This document shows, piece by piece, positions 26,529 through 35,289 of a stretch of 64,000 bases of DNA. The stretch spans positions 5,592,001-5,656,000 of the forward strand of contig NZ_CP036267.1 in assembly GCF_007744255.1 (NCBI RefSeq). Direction: 5' to 3'. A model generated the notes under the pieces. The model saw nothing but the letters and a program-made list of their open reading frames with translations. It made no database searches and was not told the origin of the DNA. The first letter of the stretch is position 1, and each line of letters opens with the position of its first letter. Source of the DNA: Thalassoglobus polymorphus (GTDB taxonomy: Bacteria; Planctomycetota; Planctomycetia; Planctomycetales; Planctomycetaceae). The position numbers and the translations under genes were made by a program.

Positions 26529-27002
26529 ATGCCTCAAATTACAACTTCAATCGCGAACTTTGATGACCCCGCACATGCTCAGGCCATTGTTGATATCATC
26601 AATTCCTATGCAATCGAACCGCACGGCGGAGAACGAGTTCTTCCGGAAGAAATTTCTTCGAAAATTGTCCCTGGGATGAAAGCAACTCCCGGTGCATTCA
26701 CCATGTTCGCCTGGGACGGTGAGGTTCCGGTTGGTGCTGCAATCTGTTTTCAGGGCTTCACAACATTTGCAGCCAAGCCGCTCGTAAATATTCATGATCT
26801 CGCTGTGCTGCCTGCCTATCGGGGCCAGGGAATCGGAACGATGCTTCTCGAGGCGGTCGAGACTCACGCCAAGTCGCTTGGCTGTTGCAAAGTCACTCTG
26901 GAAGTTCGCAAAGCGAACCCTCAAGCTGAAAAGCTTTATTTGCGAGTCGGCTACGGCGATCCCGATGGATTCGAAACTCGATTCCTCGACAAGAAGCTGT
27001 AA
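26529..27002 (+). CDS. GNAT family N-acetyltransferase
   Basis: Transfers an acetyl group from acetyl-CoA to an amine. ATG 26529 gives 158 residues; the open frame extends 65 codons upstream but that part is uncharacteristic. The core is visible: VNIHDLAVLPAYRGQGIGTML matches the acetyl-CoA-binding motif A (V-x-LAV-x-PxxRGQGIG), followed by LEAVETHAKSLGCCKVTLEVRKANPQAEKLY, with the final segment of the fold. Substrate not predictable. It is divergent from the LRR gene and ends at a strong hairpin at 27090-27123. Confidence 0.9.
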   Translation: MPQITTSIANFDDPAHAQAIVDIINSYAIEPHGGERVLPEEISSKIVPGMKATPGAFTMFAWDGEVPVGAAICFQGFTTFAAKPLVNIHDLAVLPAYRGQGIGTMLLEAVETHAKSLGCCKVTLEVRKANPQAEKLYLRVGYGDPDGFETRFLDKKL

Positions 27003-27089
27003 GCGAACACCGAACGCTTGGGATCGTTTTTGAAGATTGAGAGGAACCTTCATTTTATTTCGGTAGAAAACATCCAATGTCAAAACGAA

Positions 27090-27123
27090 AACAGGCTCGC
27101 AGCGTGCCTGCTGCGAGCCTGTT
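27090..27123 (+). terminator. Terminator-like hairpin after the GNAT gene
   Basis: Perfect 13-bp stem AACAGGCTCGCAG / CTGCGAGCCTGTT around an 8-base loop, about 90 bases after the GNAT stop. There is no long T tract on the plus side, but on the minus strand it is followed by TTTTCGTTTTG, so it may act in both directions. Confidence 0.72.
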
Positions 27124-27237
27124 CCGAAGCACCCCAGACAAAGGGCTGTATTGCGATCAATCGATGTGCCAGGGCGATTTGCTCAGGAAATGTGCCCAGT
27201 CAACGGGCTCAGGTGATGAACTGAAGTGACGGAATTC

Positions 27238-27327
27238 GAGCAATTTCAATGCTTGCCGTACCCTGAAAGTCACTTTCCTGACTTCCAGTCCAGTTCGCCA
27301 CGAGGCAGAACACTAAGATCAAACCTG
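27238..27327 (+). repeat. Dispersed repeat, copy 4 (plus orientation, diverged)
   Basis: Reads GAGCAATTTCAATGCTTGCC, then CCTGAAAGTCACTTTCCTGA and AGTTCGCCACGAGGCAGAAC. It aligns best with copies 5 and 6. It sits immediately downstream of the 27336-27764 minus-strand gene. Confidence 0.72.
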
Positions 27328-27335
27328 GATTCTCT

Positions 27336-27764
27336 TTAGACAAGTTCCAAACGTCCATCGGAGTGCTGGCGAATTCCCGGGCCGACAGGATTTGGCGGAG
27401 TTGCATGCAATTGAATGAGAACCTTCTCTCCTTGAATGGTTCCTGTGATTGTGACAAACGAGAGGTCGCTCGGTTGCTCTGTTTCGACCGGGCTGTTGGG
27501 AAACGCATTCCAGTGCATCCCGTCCAGTTGATCAAATTGCTGAACGACACCAGTGAGGTCGAAGCGGAAGTTGACCGGGAGCATGCGGCCATCATCAGCC
27601 CCTCCTACCAGTTCGGTCTCGCCAAGGAAAATTGAGATTTCCCAGCCTCCTTCAGAAAAAGCACATTCGTAACCGACACGTGCGACCCCGCTGAATGGTT
27701 CAAACCGTTCAGAGATGGCGCCAATGAACTGGGAGAACCAATTGGGAATGATTTGAGAGCTCAT
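27336..27764 (-). CDS. Conserved-looking protein of unknown function
   Basis: Function not recognised. Two in-frame ATGs exist: 27830 and 27764. The second, giving 142 residues from MSSQIIPNWF, is chosen because the extra 22 residues are basic and uncharacteristic and a GGGAAAAAGGA stretch on the minus strand precedes it. The product is soluble, mildly acidic, mostly beta-type, and contains the phrase VNFRFDLTGVVQQFDQLDGMHWNAFP, with aromatic residues in the middle. It is flanked by repeat copies 4 and 5 and has no operon partners. Confidence 0.6.
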   Translation of the reverse strand: MSSQIIPNWFSQFIGAISERFEPFSGVARVGYECAFSEGGWEISIFLGETELVGGADDGRMLPVNFRFDLTGVVQQFDQLDGMHWNAFPNSPVETEQPSDLSFVTITGTIQGEKVLIQLHATPPNPVGPGIRQHSDGRLELV

Positions 27765-28571
27765 TCCTTTTTCCCTTTTGAGTTCAAGTTGACGGAGTAA
27801 GTGTCTTACAGCCAGATGGGAACGACTCAACAGTAACTCTCCAGTGAAGCTTTCTGTGCCCGCGGATTCAGTCTCCCCTGCCTCACAGTTTGGTTCTGCG
27901 AGGCACGTTGCAACGTTGTCATCCGAGAGTGTGGGGGATTGCCTTTGCTCATATCAGGACGCAAAAGCACGTGACTCCTACCGACGTTAGAGCACTTCCA
28001 ATGCTTCTCTTGCTTGTGGGATCGCTTTCACGACTCACAAACTGCTCGCCACAAGGCAGAGCATAAAAACAAGTTTTGGAACTGCTCTAGTGACCAACTC
28101 ACGTCATTCCCTGGTCGATTCCTTTTCCTACTGTGAATGTCTATCGAGTGAACGGTCCACAGGTTCGCAAGGATTTGTAGAAGTTGCACTCGGTTCGCAA
28201 GCATTCAGTCATCGTGGACCGAAAGTGCGGACCGTAGGGCTCAAACATTGCCAACGATTCCGCTTATGTCGAATGCATGAAGCAATCTGTCTTCGTACAG
28301 TCTTGTCGAAGAGGCGTGTTGTCCGCTACGGTTTCGCAGTTCGGTCGTAGAATTCGGATTGTGAGATGCACTCGTTACTGATCTTCTTTTTACGTTCGAA
28401 GAAGTCAGATTCGACTCGATCTTGCGTCCTGCCTGCGTCTTGTAAAATCGGAATCGACACATGCCTTGAGGACTCCTGCAAGGTCGCTGATCTACAATCG
28501 AACGTCGCTGAGTATCATTCAGCTTGCATGAACGACTATTGCTGCCGCTTGAATAAATTGTGAGGAAAACG
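27765..28571. other. Intergenic region between divergent genes, with one repeat
   Basis: About 800 bases. It contains repeat copy 5 and otherwise short open frames on both strands that lack protein character. It should hold the promoters of the unknown minus-strand gene and the HerA-like gene. Confidence 0.45.
27988..28090 (+). repeat. Dispersed repeat, copy 5, with 13-bp terminal inverted repeats
   Basis: Starts TAGAGCACTTCCAATGCTTC and ends TTTGGAACTGCTCTAG. The ends pair as TAGAGCACTTCCA against TGGAACTGCTCTA with two mismatches. Inside are GGGATCGCTTTCACGACTCA and CTGCTCGCCACAAGGCAGAG. Length 103 bp. This is the copy that best shows the element's boundaries. Confidence 0.85.
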
Positions 28572-31055
28572 ATGTTCAATTACGAAAAGCTCGGCGCATT
28601 CTATCTGGGACGCGAGTACGACATTGAAACATCCGAAGTTCGTCCAGACTACGTCATGTACGACGCCAAAGATCTGACGACGCACGCAGTCATCGTCGGG
28701 ATGACAGGGAGCGGAAAAACTGGACTGGGAATTTCTCTTCTCGAAGAGGCAGCCATTGATGGAATCCCGTCGCTGATTATTGACCCCAAAGGGGACATGG
28801 GAAACTTGCTGCTCAATTTCCCCAGTCTCAGCCCCAAAGATTTTCAGCCTTGGGTCGAGCAGGGGGAAGCGAACCGAAAAGGGATGACCGTTGAGCAATA
28901 TGCTGCCGACCGAGCCAAGCTCTGGAAAGAGGGTTTGGCACAATGGGAACAAAGCCCGGAGAGACTGGAGAAACTCAAGCAGGCCGCCGAAGTTGCCATC
29001 TACACACCCGGAAGCGATGCCGGTTTACCGTTGACGATTTTGAAGTCGCTGGCGGCTCCGCCCGAACAGGTGGTGAACAACTCGGATGCCATGCGAGAGA
29101 AAGTTTCCACTGCTGTTTCAGGGTTGTTGACTCTCTTGGGGATTGATGCCGACCCGCTCAGAAGTCGCGAACATATCCTGCTTTCGAACATTCTTGATAA
29201 AGCCTGGCGCGAAGGGCGAGATCTCGACATGCACTCGTTGATTCGAGAGATCCAGACTCCGCCATTCAAGAAGATCGGCATCATGGATCTGGACTCGATC
29301 TTTCCTGCCAAAGATCGGCTTGAGCTGGCGATGACTGTCAACAACATTTTAGCGTCACCTGCGTTCTCAACATGGATGCAGGGTGAACCACTGAACATCC
29401 AACGGTTGCTGTACACCGATGAAGGAAAACCGCGAATGGCGGTGTTATCGATTGCTCACTTGAACGATCAAGAGCGGATGTTCTTTGTCACGTTGTTGCT
29501 TAACGAAGTTGTCTCGTGGATGCGAACGCAGACCGGGACCTCAAGTCTGCGAGCACTTCTCTACATGGATGAAGTCTTTGGTTATCTCCCGCCGACAGCC
29601 AATCCTCCTTCAAAAATTCCACTGCTGACATTGCTCAAACAGGCCCGGGCGTATGGAGTCGGACTTGTTCTCTCAACTCAGAATCCGGTTGATCTGGACT
29701 ACAAAGCCCTATCGAATGCAGGAACATGGTTTCTGGGACGGCTTCAAACAGAGCGGGACCAACTGCGAGTCCTTGATGGGTTGCAGGGTGCCTCGGCGAA
29801 TGCGGGAGTAAATTTCGACCGAAAGAAAATCGAAAGGATTCTCTCAGGTGTGGGGAGCCGAGTCTTCATGATGAATAATGTTCATGAGGACCAACCGGTA
29901 CTCTTTCACACTCGCTGGGCGTTGTCGTATCTAAGTGGACCGATGACGCGCGCTCAAATTGCGAAAGTCATGGCTCCGTTTAAAGCAGCAAAGGTTGCTG
30001 CACCTTCCATCGCTCCTGTCGCGACTCCCACATTGAGCTCTCAAGAACAGGACACGCTCAAACAACCGGCGCGAATTGGGTCACCTCCGCCGATTCTTCC
30101 ACCGGAAGCGAAACAGAAATTTGTCGCTGTTTCGAGGAATGTTTCACTGGATGCGAAAATTCTCTATCGCCCAGCACTTTTAGGAGTCGGAGCTCTACAC
30201 TTTGTCGACTCTAAATCAGATGTCGACAACTGGAAAGACTGTGCCAGCTTGCTGAACCTAAGATCATCTGACGATCTGGAACGCGACCCCTGGAGCGAAT
30301 CGCAACTGATCAAGGTTTCGAATTTCGAAATTGAGGCAGAACCTGTTGATCAGGCTGGGTACTCGGAACTTCCGGGGAACTGCTCCCGGAAAACTTCATG
30401 GCGAAGCTGGAAGGCGTCCTACAAAAGTTATCTGTATCGAGAGCAACGGCTGCAGCTCAGCCACTCTCCTGAACTAAAAGAGTACTCTCGCCCTGATGAA
30501 CGTCCAGGAGATTTTGCCGCTCGTATTGGGCAAGCTGCTCGTGAGAAGCGAGATTTAGAAATCGCCAAGCTGCGAAAGAAGTACGAATCGAAATTCAAAA
30601 CCCTCAGCGATCGCCTCCGACGTGCGGAAGTGAAAGTTGAAAAAGAAGAACAGCAGGCAAGTTCAGCGACAATGTCCGCTGCGGTTTCGATAGGGACATC
30701 AATTTTAGGGGCACTATTCGGCCGCAAGACGCTCAGTGCCACAAACGTCTCGCGGGCTGGAACCAGTATGCGGTCTGCATCGCGCGCAGCCAATCAGCGG
30801 AGCGATATCAAACGGGCCAAAGCCGATGTTGAAGAGGTCGAGCAGGACATTCAGGATCTCGAAAAGAAGCTCAACGAAGAAGTCGAGAAAATCACTGCGG
30901 ACTACTCGGAAGGTCAGTTGGAAATTCAACCGTACGAAGTGAAGCCAAGAAAGAGCGACATCGCCGTTGACGAAGTCTCGATCTTGTGGTTGCCATACCA
31001 AGTCACCGACGACGGAATTGCGGAGCCTGCATACGATGACGATTCAAAAGAGTAG
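28572..31055 (+). CDS. HerA-like P-loop ATPase with C-terminal coiled coil
   Basis: About 827 residues of the HerA/FtsK ATPase class (helicase HerA-like, DUF87 type). Walker A is GMTGSGKTG (43-51), then IIDPKGDMGN (70-78) as in this class; a later LLYMDEVFGYLPP gives the acidic Walker B residues, and VLSTQNPVDLDYKALSNAGT with a downstream RLQTERD supplies the sensor/arginine-finger region. Residues about 480-650 are an unassigned domain; about 650-800 are Lys/Glu-rich coiled coil interrupted by a small hydrophobic Gly/Ala-rich stretch (SAAVSIGTSILGALFG). ATG 28572 is preceded at the right distance by GTGAGGA; GTG 28560 belongs to that site. No NurA nuclease gene is adjacent. Probably a DNA-translocating or remodelling enzyme; partner unknown. 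Confidence 0.87.
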   Translation: MFNYEKLGAFYLGREYDIETSEVRPDYVMYDAKDLTTHAVIVGMTGSGKTGLGISLLEEAAIDGIPSLIIDPKGDMGNLLLNFPSLSPKDFQPWVEQGEANRKGMTVEQYAADRAKLWKEGLAQWEQSPERLEKLKQAAEVAIYTPGSDAGLPLTILKSLAAPPEQVVNNSDAMREKVSTAVSGLLTLLGIDADPLRSREHILLSNILDKAWREGRDLDMHSLIREIQTPPFKKIGIMDLDSIFPAKDRLELAMTVNNILASPAFSTWMQGEPLNIQRLLYTDEGKPRMAVLSIAHLNDQERMFFVTLLLNEVVSWMRTQTGTSSLRALLYMDEVFGYLPPTANPPSKIPLLTLLKQARAYGVGLVLSTQNPVDLDYKALSNAGTWFLGRLQTERDQLRVLDGLQGASANAGVNFDRKKIERILSGVGSRVFMMNNVHEDQPVLFHTRWALSYLSGPMTRAQIAKVMAPFKAAKVAAPSIAPVATPTLSSQEQDTLKQPARIGSPPPILPPEAKQKFVAVSRNVSLDAKILYRPALLGVGALHFVDSKSDVDNWKDCASLLNLRSSDDLERDPWSESQLIKVSNFEIEAEPVDQAGYSELPGNCSRKTSWRSWKASYKSYLYREQRLQLSHSPELKEYSRPDERPGDFAARIGQAAREKRDLEIAKLRKKYESKFKTLSDRLRRAEVKVEKEEQQASSATMSAAVSIGTSILGALFGRKTLSATNVSRAGTSMRSASRAANQRSDIKRAKADVEEVEQDIQDLEKKLNEEVEKITADYSEGQLEIQPYEVKPRKSDIAVDEVSILWLPYQVTDDGIAEPAYDDDSKE

Positions 31056-31210
31056 TGCAGACTTCAAGACTTCATGAAAACTTCGGCGCTGCTCCAAAGT
31101 AAATCCACGATTGGCCTGCAGCCATCTCGCTGCATCTTCGGTGGCCTTTGACCTCGACAGGTGATTCACCGGATGCGAAATTGACGCTGAAGAGCAACGC
31201 GAAAGATTTG

Positions 31211-31573
31211 CTAACGAGTGAAAGGAGCTTTCGGGCCGGTGAAAGAGAGTTCTTCTTCCTGACCCGATTCGAGAAGAGTCGAGATCTTGGGAAGTTGAAG
31301 ACGTTGCGTCGCAGGTTGAGTTGGCGCCGATGATTTTTTGTGACTAACCGGGCGAACGACTTCCTGGTTATCCCAGTTTGTGGCCAACTGTTCTTCGTGA
31401 CTTAATGTCTCAACTTGTGATGTCTTGCGAGGGAGGCGGAAGTCGAATCCGAAAAATGGCATCGGAGAATTACTATTCATCTGGAATGACGTTCTGTCCA
31501 GCGCGCAGCCCACAGAGCCGCTGCAAAGCGTTCCCACAACAATCAATACGAGTGTTTTTCTGGAGGTCCGCAT
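31211..31573 (-). CDS. Small lipoprotein of unknown function
   Basis: A 120-residue protein with a lipoprotein signal peptide: MRTSRKTLVLIVVGTLCSGS followed by VGC, where Cys at about residue 23 is the lipid-attachment site. The mature part is hydrophilic with the phrase FFGFDFRLPRKTSQ and a Ser/Thr/Pro-rich tail. It begins 5 bases after the stop of the even smaller lipoprotein at 31579-31707, so the two probably share a transcript. No domain recognised. Confidence 0.7.
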   Translation of the reverse strand: MRTSRKTLVLIVVGTLCSGSVGCALDRTSFQMNSNSPMPFFGFDFRLPRKTSQVETLSHEEQLATNWDNQEVVRPVSHKKSSAPTQPATQRLQLPKISTLLESGQEEELSFTGPKAPFTR

Positions 31574-31578
31574 CTTCC

Positions 31579-31707
31579 CTACTCACTTTGTGCGGGCAAA
31601 CCCGCGCTTTGAGGGACAAATGGGAGTGAGCTCATGGTTTGGCAACCGGCCAAACAGAGGGCAAATCCTAATAATATTATGAGCGAAAGTGTTTGCTTTC
31701 TTGGCAT
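31579..31707 (-). CDS. Very small lipoprotein (about 42 residues)
   Basis: Starting at ATG 31707 it reads as a lipoprotein signal (QTLSLIILLGFALCLAGC) and a mature peptide of only about 20 residues. CGGAGGCGGAG immediately upstream of the ATG is a strong ribosome site. An upstream in-frame ATG at 31851 would bury the signal peptide and is rejected. Paired with the next lipoprotein gene 5 bases downstream. Confidence 0.65.
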   Translation of the reverse strand: MPRKQTLSLIILLGFALCLAGCQTMSSLPFVPQSAGLPAQSE

Positions 31708-32185
31708 CTCCGCCTCCTGCGGTTTGGATGGAAAGCGATAGGGAAGGGTCACGTGAACCTGGTCCGTCCTGAACGATTTCACGATCAATCTTTTTTTGGG
31801 GGGAAGCACCCAATACGAATGATTCGGTACCTGTGCTGTAGAATTACACAATTCTTTCCTCTGCGCGAACCCGAATCTTGATAAGGGGACCAGTTGTGCA
31901 GCCTCCTGTCAAACTTTGCCGGTCTCCGCCCCCGATTCGTGCAAATCCGATTGATCCGTTGTATCCGTGTTCTATTCATTCCCCTTTCAGTAACAATGGG
32001 AAATCACAAACTGTGGAATGCAGACCCTGCGAAAGAAAAGATTCATCAAGGTTTATATTTCCAGCGATCCTCGCCATGATTCGTTGCTTCAAGTGACTGT
32101 TTCTAAAGCGAGCGATTCGCCATAATTGCGAAAAGACTCAGAGGAATTTCAAGGACCTCGCCTTGCCAGCAAAGGAAATGGCGAA
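31708..32185. other. Intergenic region before aroDE
   Basis: About 480 bases between the divergent lipoprotein pair and aroDE. No gene, repeat copy or RNA was recognised. Expected to contain both promoters. Confidence 0.45.
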
Positions 32186-33742
32186 ATGATTTGCGTCACA
32201 TTGGGCCGCACCCGACATAAAATGATGATTGCTGAACACCAAAGCCTTGCCGAGAGGGGGGCTGAGCTGGTGGAGCTTCGTGTGGACTGGATCCCGCGTG
32301 GGCTTCGCTTGGACCGGTTGATCAAAAATCGTCCTACGCCAGTAATCGTCACCTGCCGCAGACCTGATGATGGTGGGCGTTTTAGCGACTCTGAAGAGAA
32401 ACGTCTGACGATTCTGCGTGAAGCAATCATGTCTGGGGTGGAGTATGTCGACCTCGAAGCAGATATCGCCAAGTCGATTCCACGTTACGGTAAAACTCAA
32501 CGAATTGTGAGTTATCACGATTTTGAAAAAACGCCTGACAATCTGGAAGAAATCCACGAACAGTTGTGCGAGTGCGATCCTGACATCGTCAAGATCGTGA
32601 CCATGGCAGATTCGCCAATCGACAACATTCGCATGCTGGAACTGGTCGCGAAGGCGAAAGTTCCAACCGTCGGATTTTGCATGGGAGAGTACGGTGTCGT
32701 AAGCCGGATTCTGTGCGGGAAATATGGCGCTCCGTTCTCATACGCGACGTTCAGCAAGGAACGGGTGATGGCTCCCGGGCAGTTTTCATTTGAAGAAATG
32801 AAACGGCTGTACCGGTACGATCAGATCAATGATGAGACCGCCGTCTTTGGCGTCTTGGGAGACCCTGTCGGACATAGTTGGAGTCCCATTCTGTTTAATG
32901 TGGCGTTTGCGAAAAACAAGATGAACGCCGTGTATTTGCCTATGCGAGTCGGAGCTGAAGAGTTTTCAGAAACGTTGAAAGCCTACGAATTCCTCAATGT
33001 TCATGGTTACAGCGTTACGATTCCGCACAAACAATCGGCTTTGAAATTCGCAGACAAAGCCGACGAAAGCACCCTGAAGATTGGAGCAGCCAATACGCTC
33101 GTCAAAAGCAAATCAGGCAATTGGCATGCGAAAAACACCGACTACGATGCAGCGTTGGATTCGATCAAACTCGGATTGGCTGCGAAGAAAGAGCCGAGTT
33201 TGAATGGTCAGCGAGTTCTCATTCTCGGAGCGGGCGGTGTGGCTCAGGCGATTGGACTGGGAGCGGCCAAGGAAAACGCTGTCGTCACCGTTTCAAACCG
33301 GTCCAAAACCCGTGGCTCACAACTTGCGAAAAGCTTGGACTGCCAACATGTGACTTGGGGCAACCGGGGAGCTGTTGGTGCGGATGTTCTGGTGAACTGC
33401 ACTCCTGTTGGCATGTTCCCGGAGATGAATGAAACCCCTTTCGAGCCACACTGGCTTCGCGAGGACATGGTGGTCTTTGATACTATCTACAATCCGGAAA
33501 ACACCCTCCTGTTGAAATCAGCGAAAGAGCGATTGTGTTTTCCGGTGAGCGGTATTGAAATGTTCGTGCGACAGGCTGCTGCACAATTCAAGTATTTCAC
33601 AGGCAAAGAGGCGTCGCTAGACGATCTACGAACGACGTTGCGTCGAGCGATTTCTCCAGTTCGAGTTAAAACATCGCAAGGGCACGCTGCTCCAGCGGAG
33701 CATGAAGCAAAGCCAGAGCAAAACGAGAACGGCGAAGCATGA
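32186..33742 (+). CDS. aroDE: Bifunctional 3-dehydroquinate dehydratase / shikimate dehydrogenase
   Basis: Catalyses two successive steps of the shikimate pathway. ATG 32186 (AAAGGAAATGG upstream) gives 518 residues. Residues 1-215 are a class I dehydroquinase: ELR (30-32), the catalytic His in YHDF (111) and the Schiff-base Lys in VKIVT (136). Residues about 218-490 are AroE: VLGDPVGHSWSP, YSVTIPHKQ, GAANTLV, KNTDYDA and the NADP-binding ILGAGGVAQA with NRSK. The fusion is known from plants and from planctomycetes and chlamydiae. The last 25 residues are a Glu/Ala/Lys-rich tail. Its stop overlaps the ATG of the adaptor gene (ATGA at 33739), an odd coupling between amino-acid biosynthesis and export. 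Confidence 0.95.
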   Translation: MICVTLGRTRHKMMIAEHQSLAERGAELVELRVDWIPRGLRLDRLIKNRPTPVIVTCRRPDDGGRFSDSEEKRLTILREAIMSGVEYVDLEADIAKSIPRYGKTQRIVSYHDFEKTPDNLEEIHEQLCECDPDIVKIVTMADSPIDNIRMLELVAKAKVPTVGFCMGEYGVVSRILCGKYGAPFSYATFSKERVMAPGQFSFEEMKRLYRYDQINDETAVFGVLGDPVGHSWSPILFNVAFAKNKMNAVYLPMRVGAEEFSETLKAYEFLNVHGYSVTIPHKQSALKFADKADESTLKIGAANTLVKSKSGNWHAKNTDYDAALDSIKLGLAAKKEPSLNGQRVLILGAGGVAQAIGLGAAKENAVVTVSNRSKTRGSQLAKSLDCQHVTWGNRGAVGADVLVNCTPVGMFPEMNETPFEPHWLREDMVVFDTIYNPENTLLLKSAKERLCFPVSGIEMFVRQAAAQFKYFTGKEASLDDLRTTLRRAISPVRVKTSQGHAAPAEHEAKPEQNENGEA

Positions 33743-35124
33743 AACCCCGGAACACCTTTTCACTTTATTCGTACGCGTTGATTCCAGTCTTGGGCCTTTT
33801 GCCCCTGCTTGGGGTGGGTTGTGCTGAGAAGCCGGCTGCCGGGGGGCCAGGAGCGGGCGGACGTCCACCTTCCAGAGTCTATGTCGCAACGGTCGAGAAA
33901 GGGGAGGTCATCCCCGAAACGATTGTTGTCGGAACCGTGGTCGCAAAACGGACCAGCGTGGTTGCCTCGGGAGCCGACGGAAAGGTTAACAGGTTTCTCG
34001 TTCGTGAAGGTAATCTCGTCGATGAGGGTCAAGAACTCTCCGTTCTCAATATCGTGACAACTGACCTGGGTATCGCAGAGGCTAAACAAGTCCTCGAAAT
34101 GCGAAAACAGGAATGGCAGGAGCTCGAAAATGGCTCACGACAGGAAGAAATCGAGAAGGCAGCCGCTGATGTTGCTGCTGCGAAATCTGCAATGGATGCG
34201 TCAGCCATCCGTTTGAAACGTCAACAGGACCTCGCGAGAAACAATGCGGTGAATCTGGATGATCTGGATAGTGCAGTCGAACAGGCAGAAACCACCAAAA
34301 AACTTTATGAATCAGCAATCGCCTCAGCCAAGCTGATCCAAAGAGGTCCGCGCCAAGAGCAAATCAATCAGGCGAAGGCGCGCTACCAGGCTCAGGTTGA
34401 ACAGGTCGAATATCTTGAAGCAGAAAAGGGCAAGCGGACCACGCGGGCTCCTTTCAAGGGAGTCGTCGTTGCGGAACATACGCAAGCTGGGCAATGGCTG
34501 GGAAAAGGAGATCCGGTTGTCACCATCGCGGATATGCTCGACGAAGTATACGTCATCGCGAATGTTGATCAGTTGGAAATCGACAACGTCCGCCCCGGTA
34601 CGGAAGTCGACATCGAAATCCACTCACCTGGAAAACGGTACTGGAAAGGGACTGTCGAGTCTTTGATTCCTCGCAGCCAATGGGAAGGAGGGTCGCGTAC
34701 TTTCCCCGTAAAAGTGGTCGTTAAGAACGAAATTCTGGATTACAACGGACGTAAACAGTCTGCTCTTTCGGAAGGAATGTACGCACGCGTCACTTTTCAG
34801 GGAGTACCGCGAAAAGCACTTCTGGTTCCCAAAAACTCCGTCATCCGTTCCGAAAACGGTTCTAGAGTCGTTTCGGTTCTGCCGGGAGACAAGCCAGACG
34901 CAGGAACTGCAAAACTCGTCATGATTGAAGAACTCGGATCGTACAAGGACTCCATTGAGGCCAAAGAGGGGGAGTTGACCCCCGGAATGTTGGTTGTCAC
35001 CGAAGGAGCCGAGCGATTAAGCCCGTTTCAACCGGTTCAGATTGTTCAGCCAGAAATTCCTGCGGACACCCCCAAGGTCAGTTCCGCTGAGAAGATCGAT
35101 TCTGTTTCCGAGGAAACCGATTGA
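33739..35124 (+). CDS. HlyD/RND-type periplasmic adaptor lipoprotein
   Basis: Membrane-fusion protein of about 461 residues. A signal peptide ends in a lipobox (LLGVGC, Cys about 28). A barrel-sandwich half-motif (VYVATVEKGEVIP...GTVVAKR...SGADGKVNRFLVREGNLVDEGQ) is followed by a helical hairpin of about 120 residues (RQEEIEKAAADVAAAKSA and SAVEQAETTKKLYESAI), the second half-motif (TTRAPFKGVVVAEHTQAGQWLGKGDPVVTIAD) and beta-barrel domains. Such adaptors join an inner-membrane pump to an outer-membrane duct, but no RND, MFS or ABC pump gene and no TolC-like gene lies next to it here. It is translationally coupled to aroDE by an ATGA overlap. Confidence 0.9.
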   Translation: MKPRNTFSLYSYALIPVLGLLPLLGVGCAEKPAAGGPGAGGRPPSRVYVATVEKGEVIPETIVVGTVVAKRTSVVASGADGKVNRFLVREGNLVDEGQELSVLNIVTTDLGIAEAKQVLEMRKQEWQELENGSRQEEIEKAAADVAAAKSAMDASAIRLKRQQDLARNNAVNLDDLDSAVEQAETTKKLYESAIASAKLIQRGPRQEQINQAKARYQAQVEQVEYLEAEKGKRTTRAPFKGVVVAEHTQAGQWLGKGDPVVTIADMLDEVYVIANVDQLEIDNVRPGTEVDIEIHSPGKRYWKGTVESLIPRSQWEGGSRTFPVKVVVKNEILDYNGRKQSALSEGMYARVTFQGVPRKALLVPKNSVIRSENGSRVVSVLPGDKPDAGTAKLVMIEELGSYKDSIEAKEGELTPGMLVVTEGAERLSPFQPVQIVQPEIPADTPKVSSAEKIDSVSEETD

Positions 35125-35289
35125 CTGAACTTGAATTCTAGCTTGATGTTGTCGAGAATTACGGGCTTGAAATGGTCTCGTAGAGAATCTCCAACGACTG
35201 AAGCCGAAATCGGTTCAGAAATTGTTGACCTCGGCGGGGAGGAGATCTAAATTGCCCGTACTCCTTGGGCAGGATCAATTCGTTTTTTG

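Noticed and set aside
28090-28563. Short frames upstream of the HerA-like gene on both strands
   Set aside because: They overlap each other, lack protein character and sit in a divergent promoter region.
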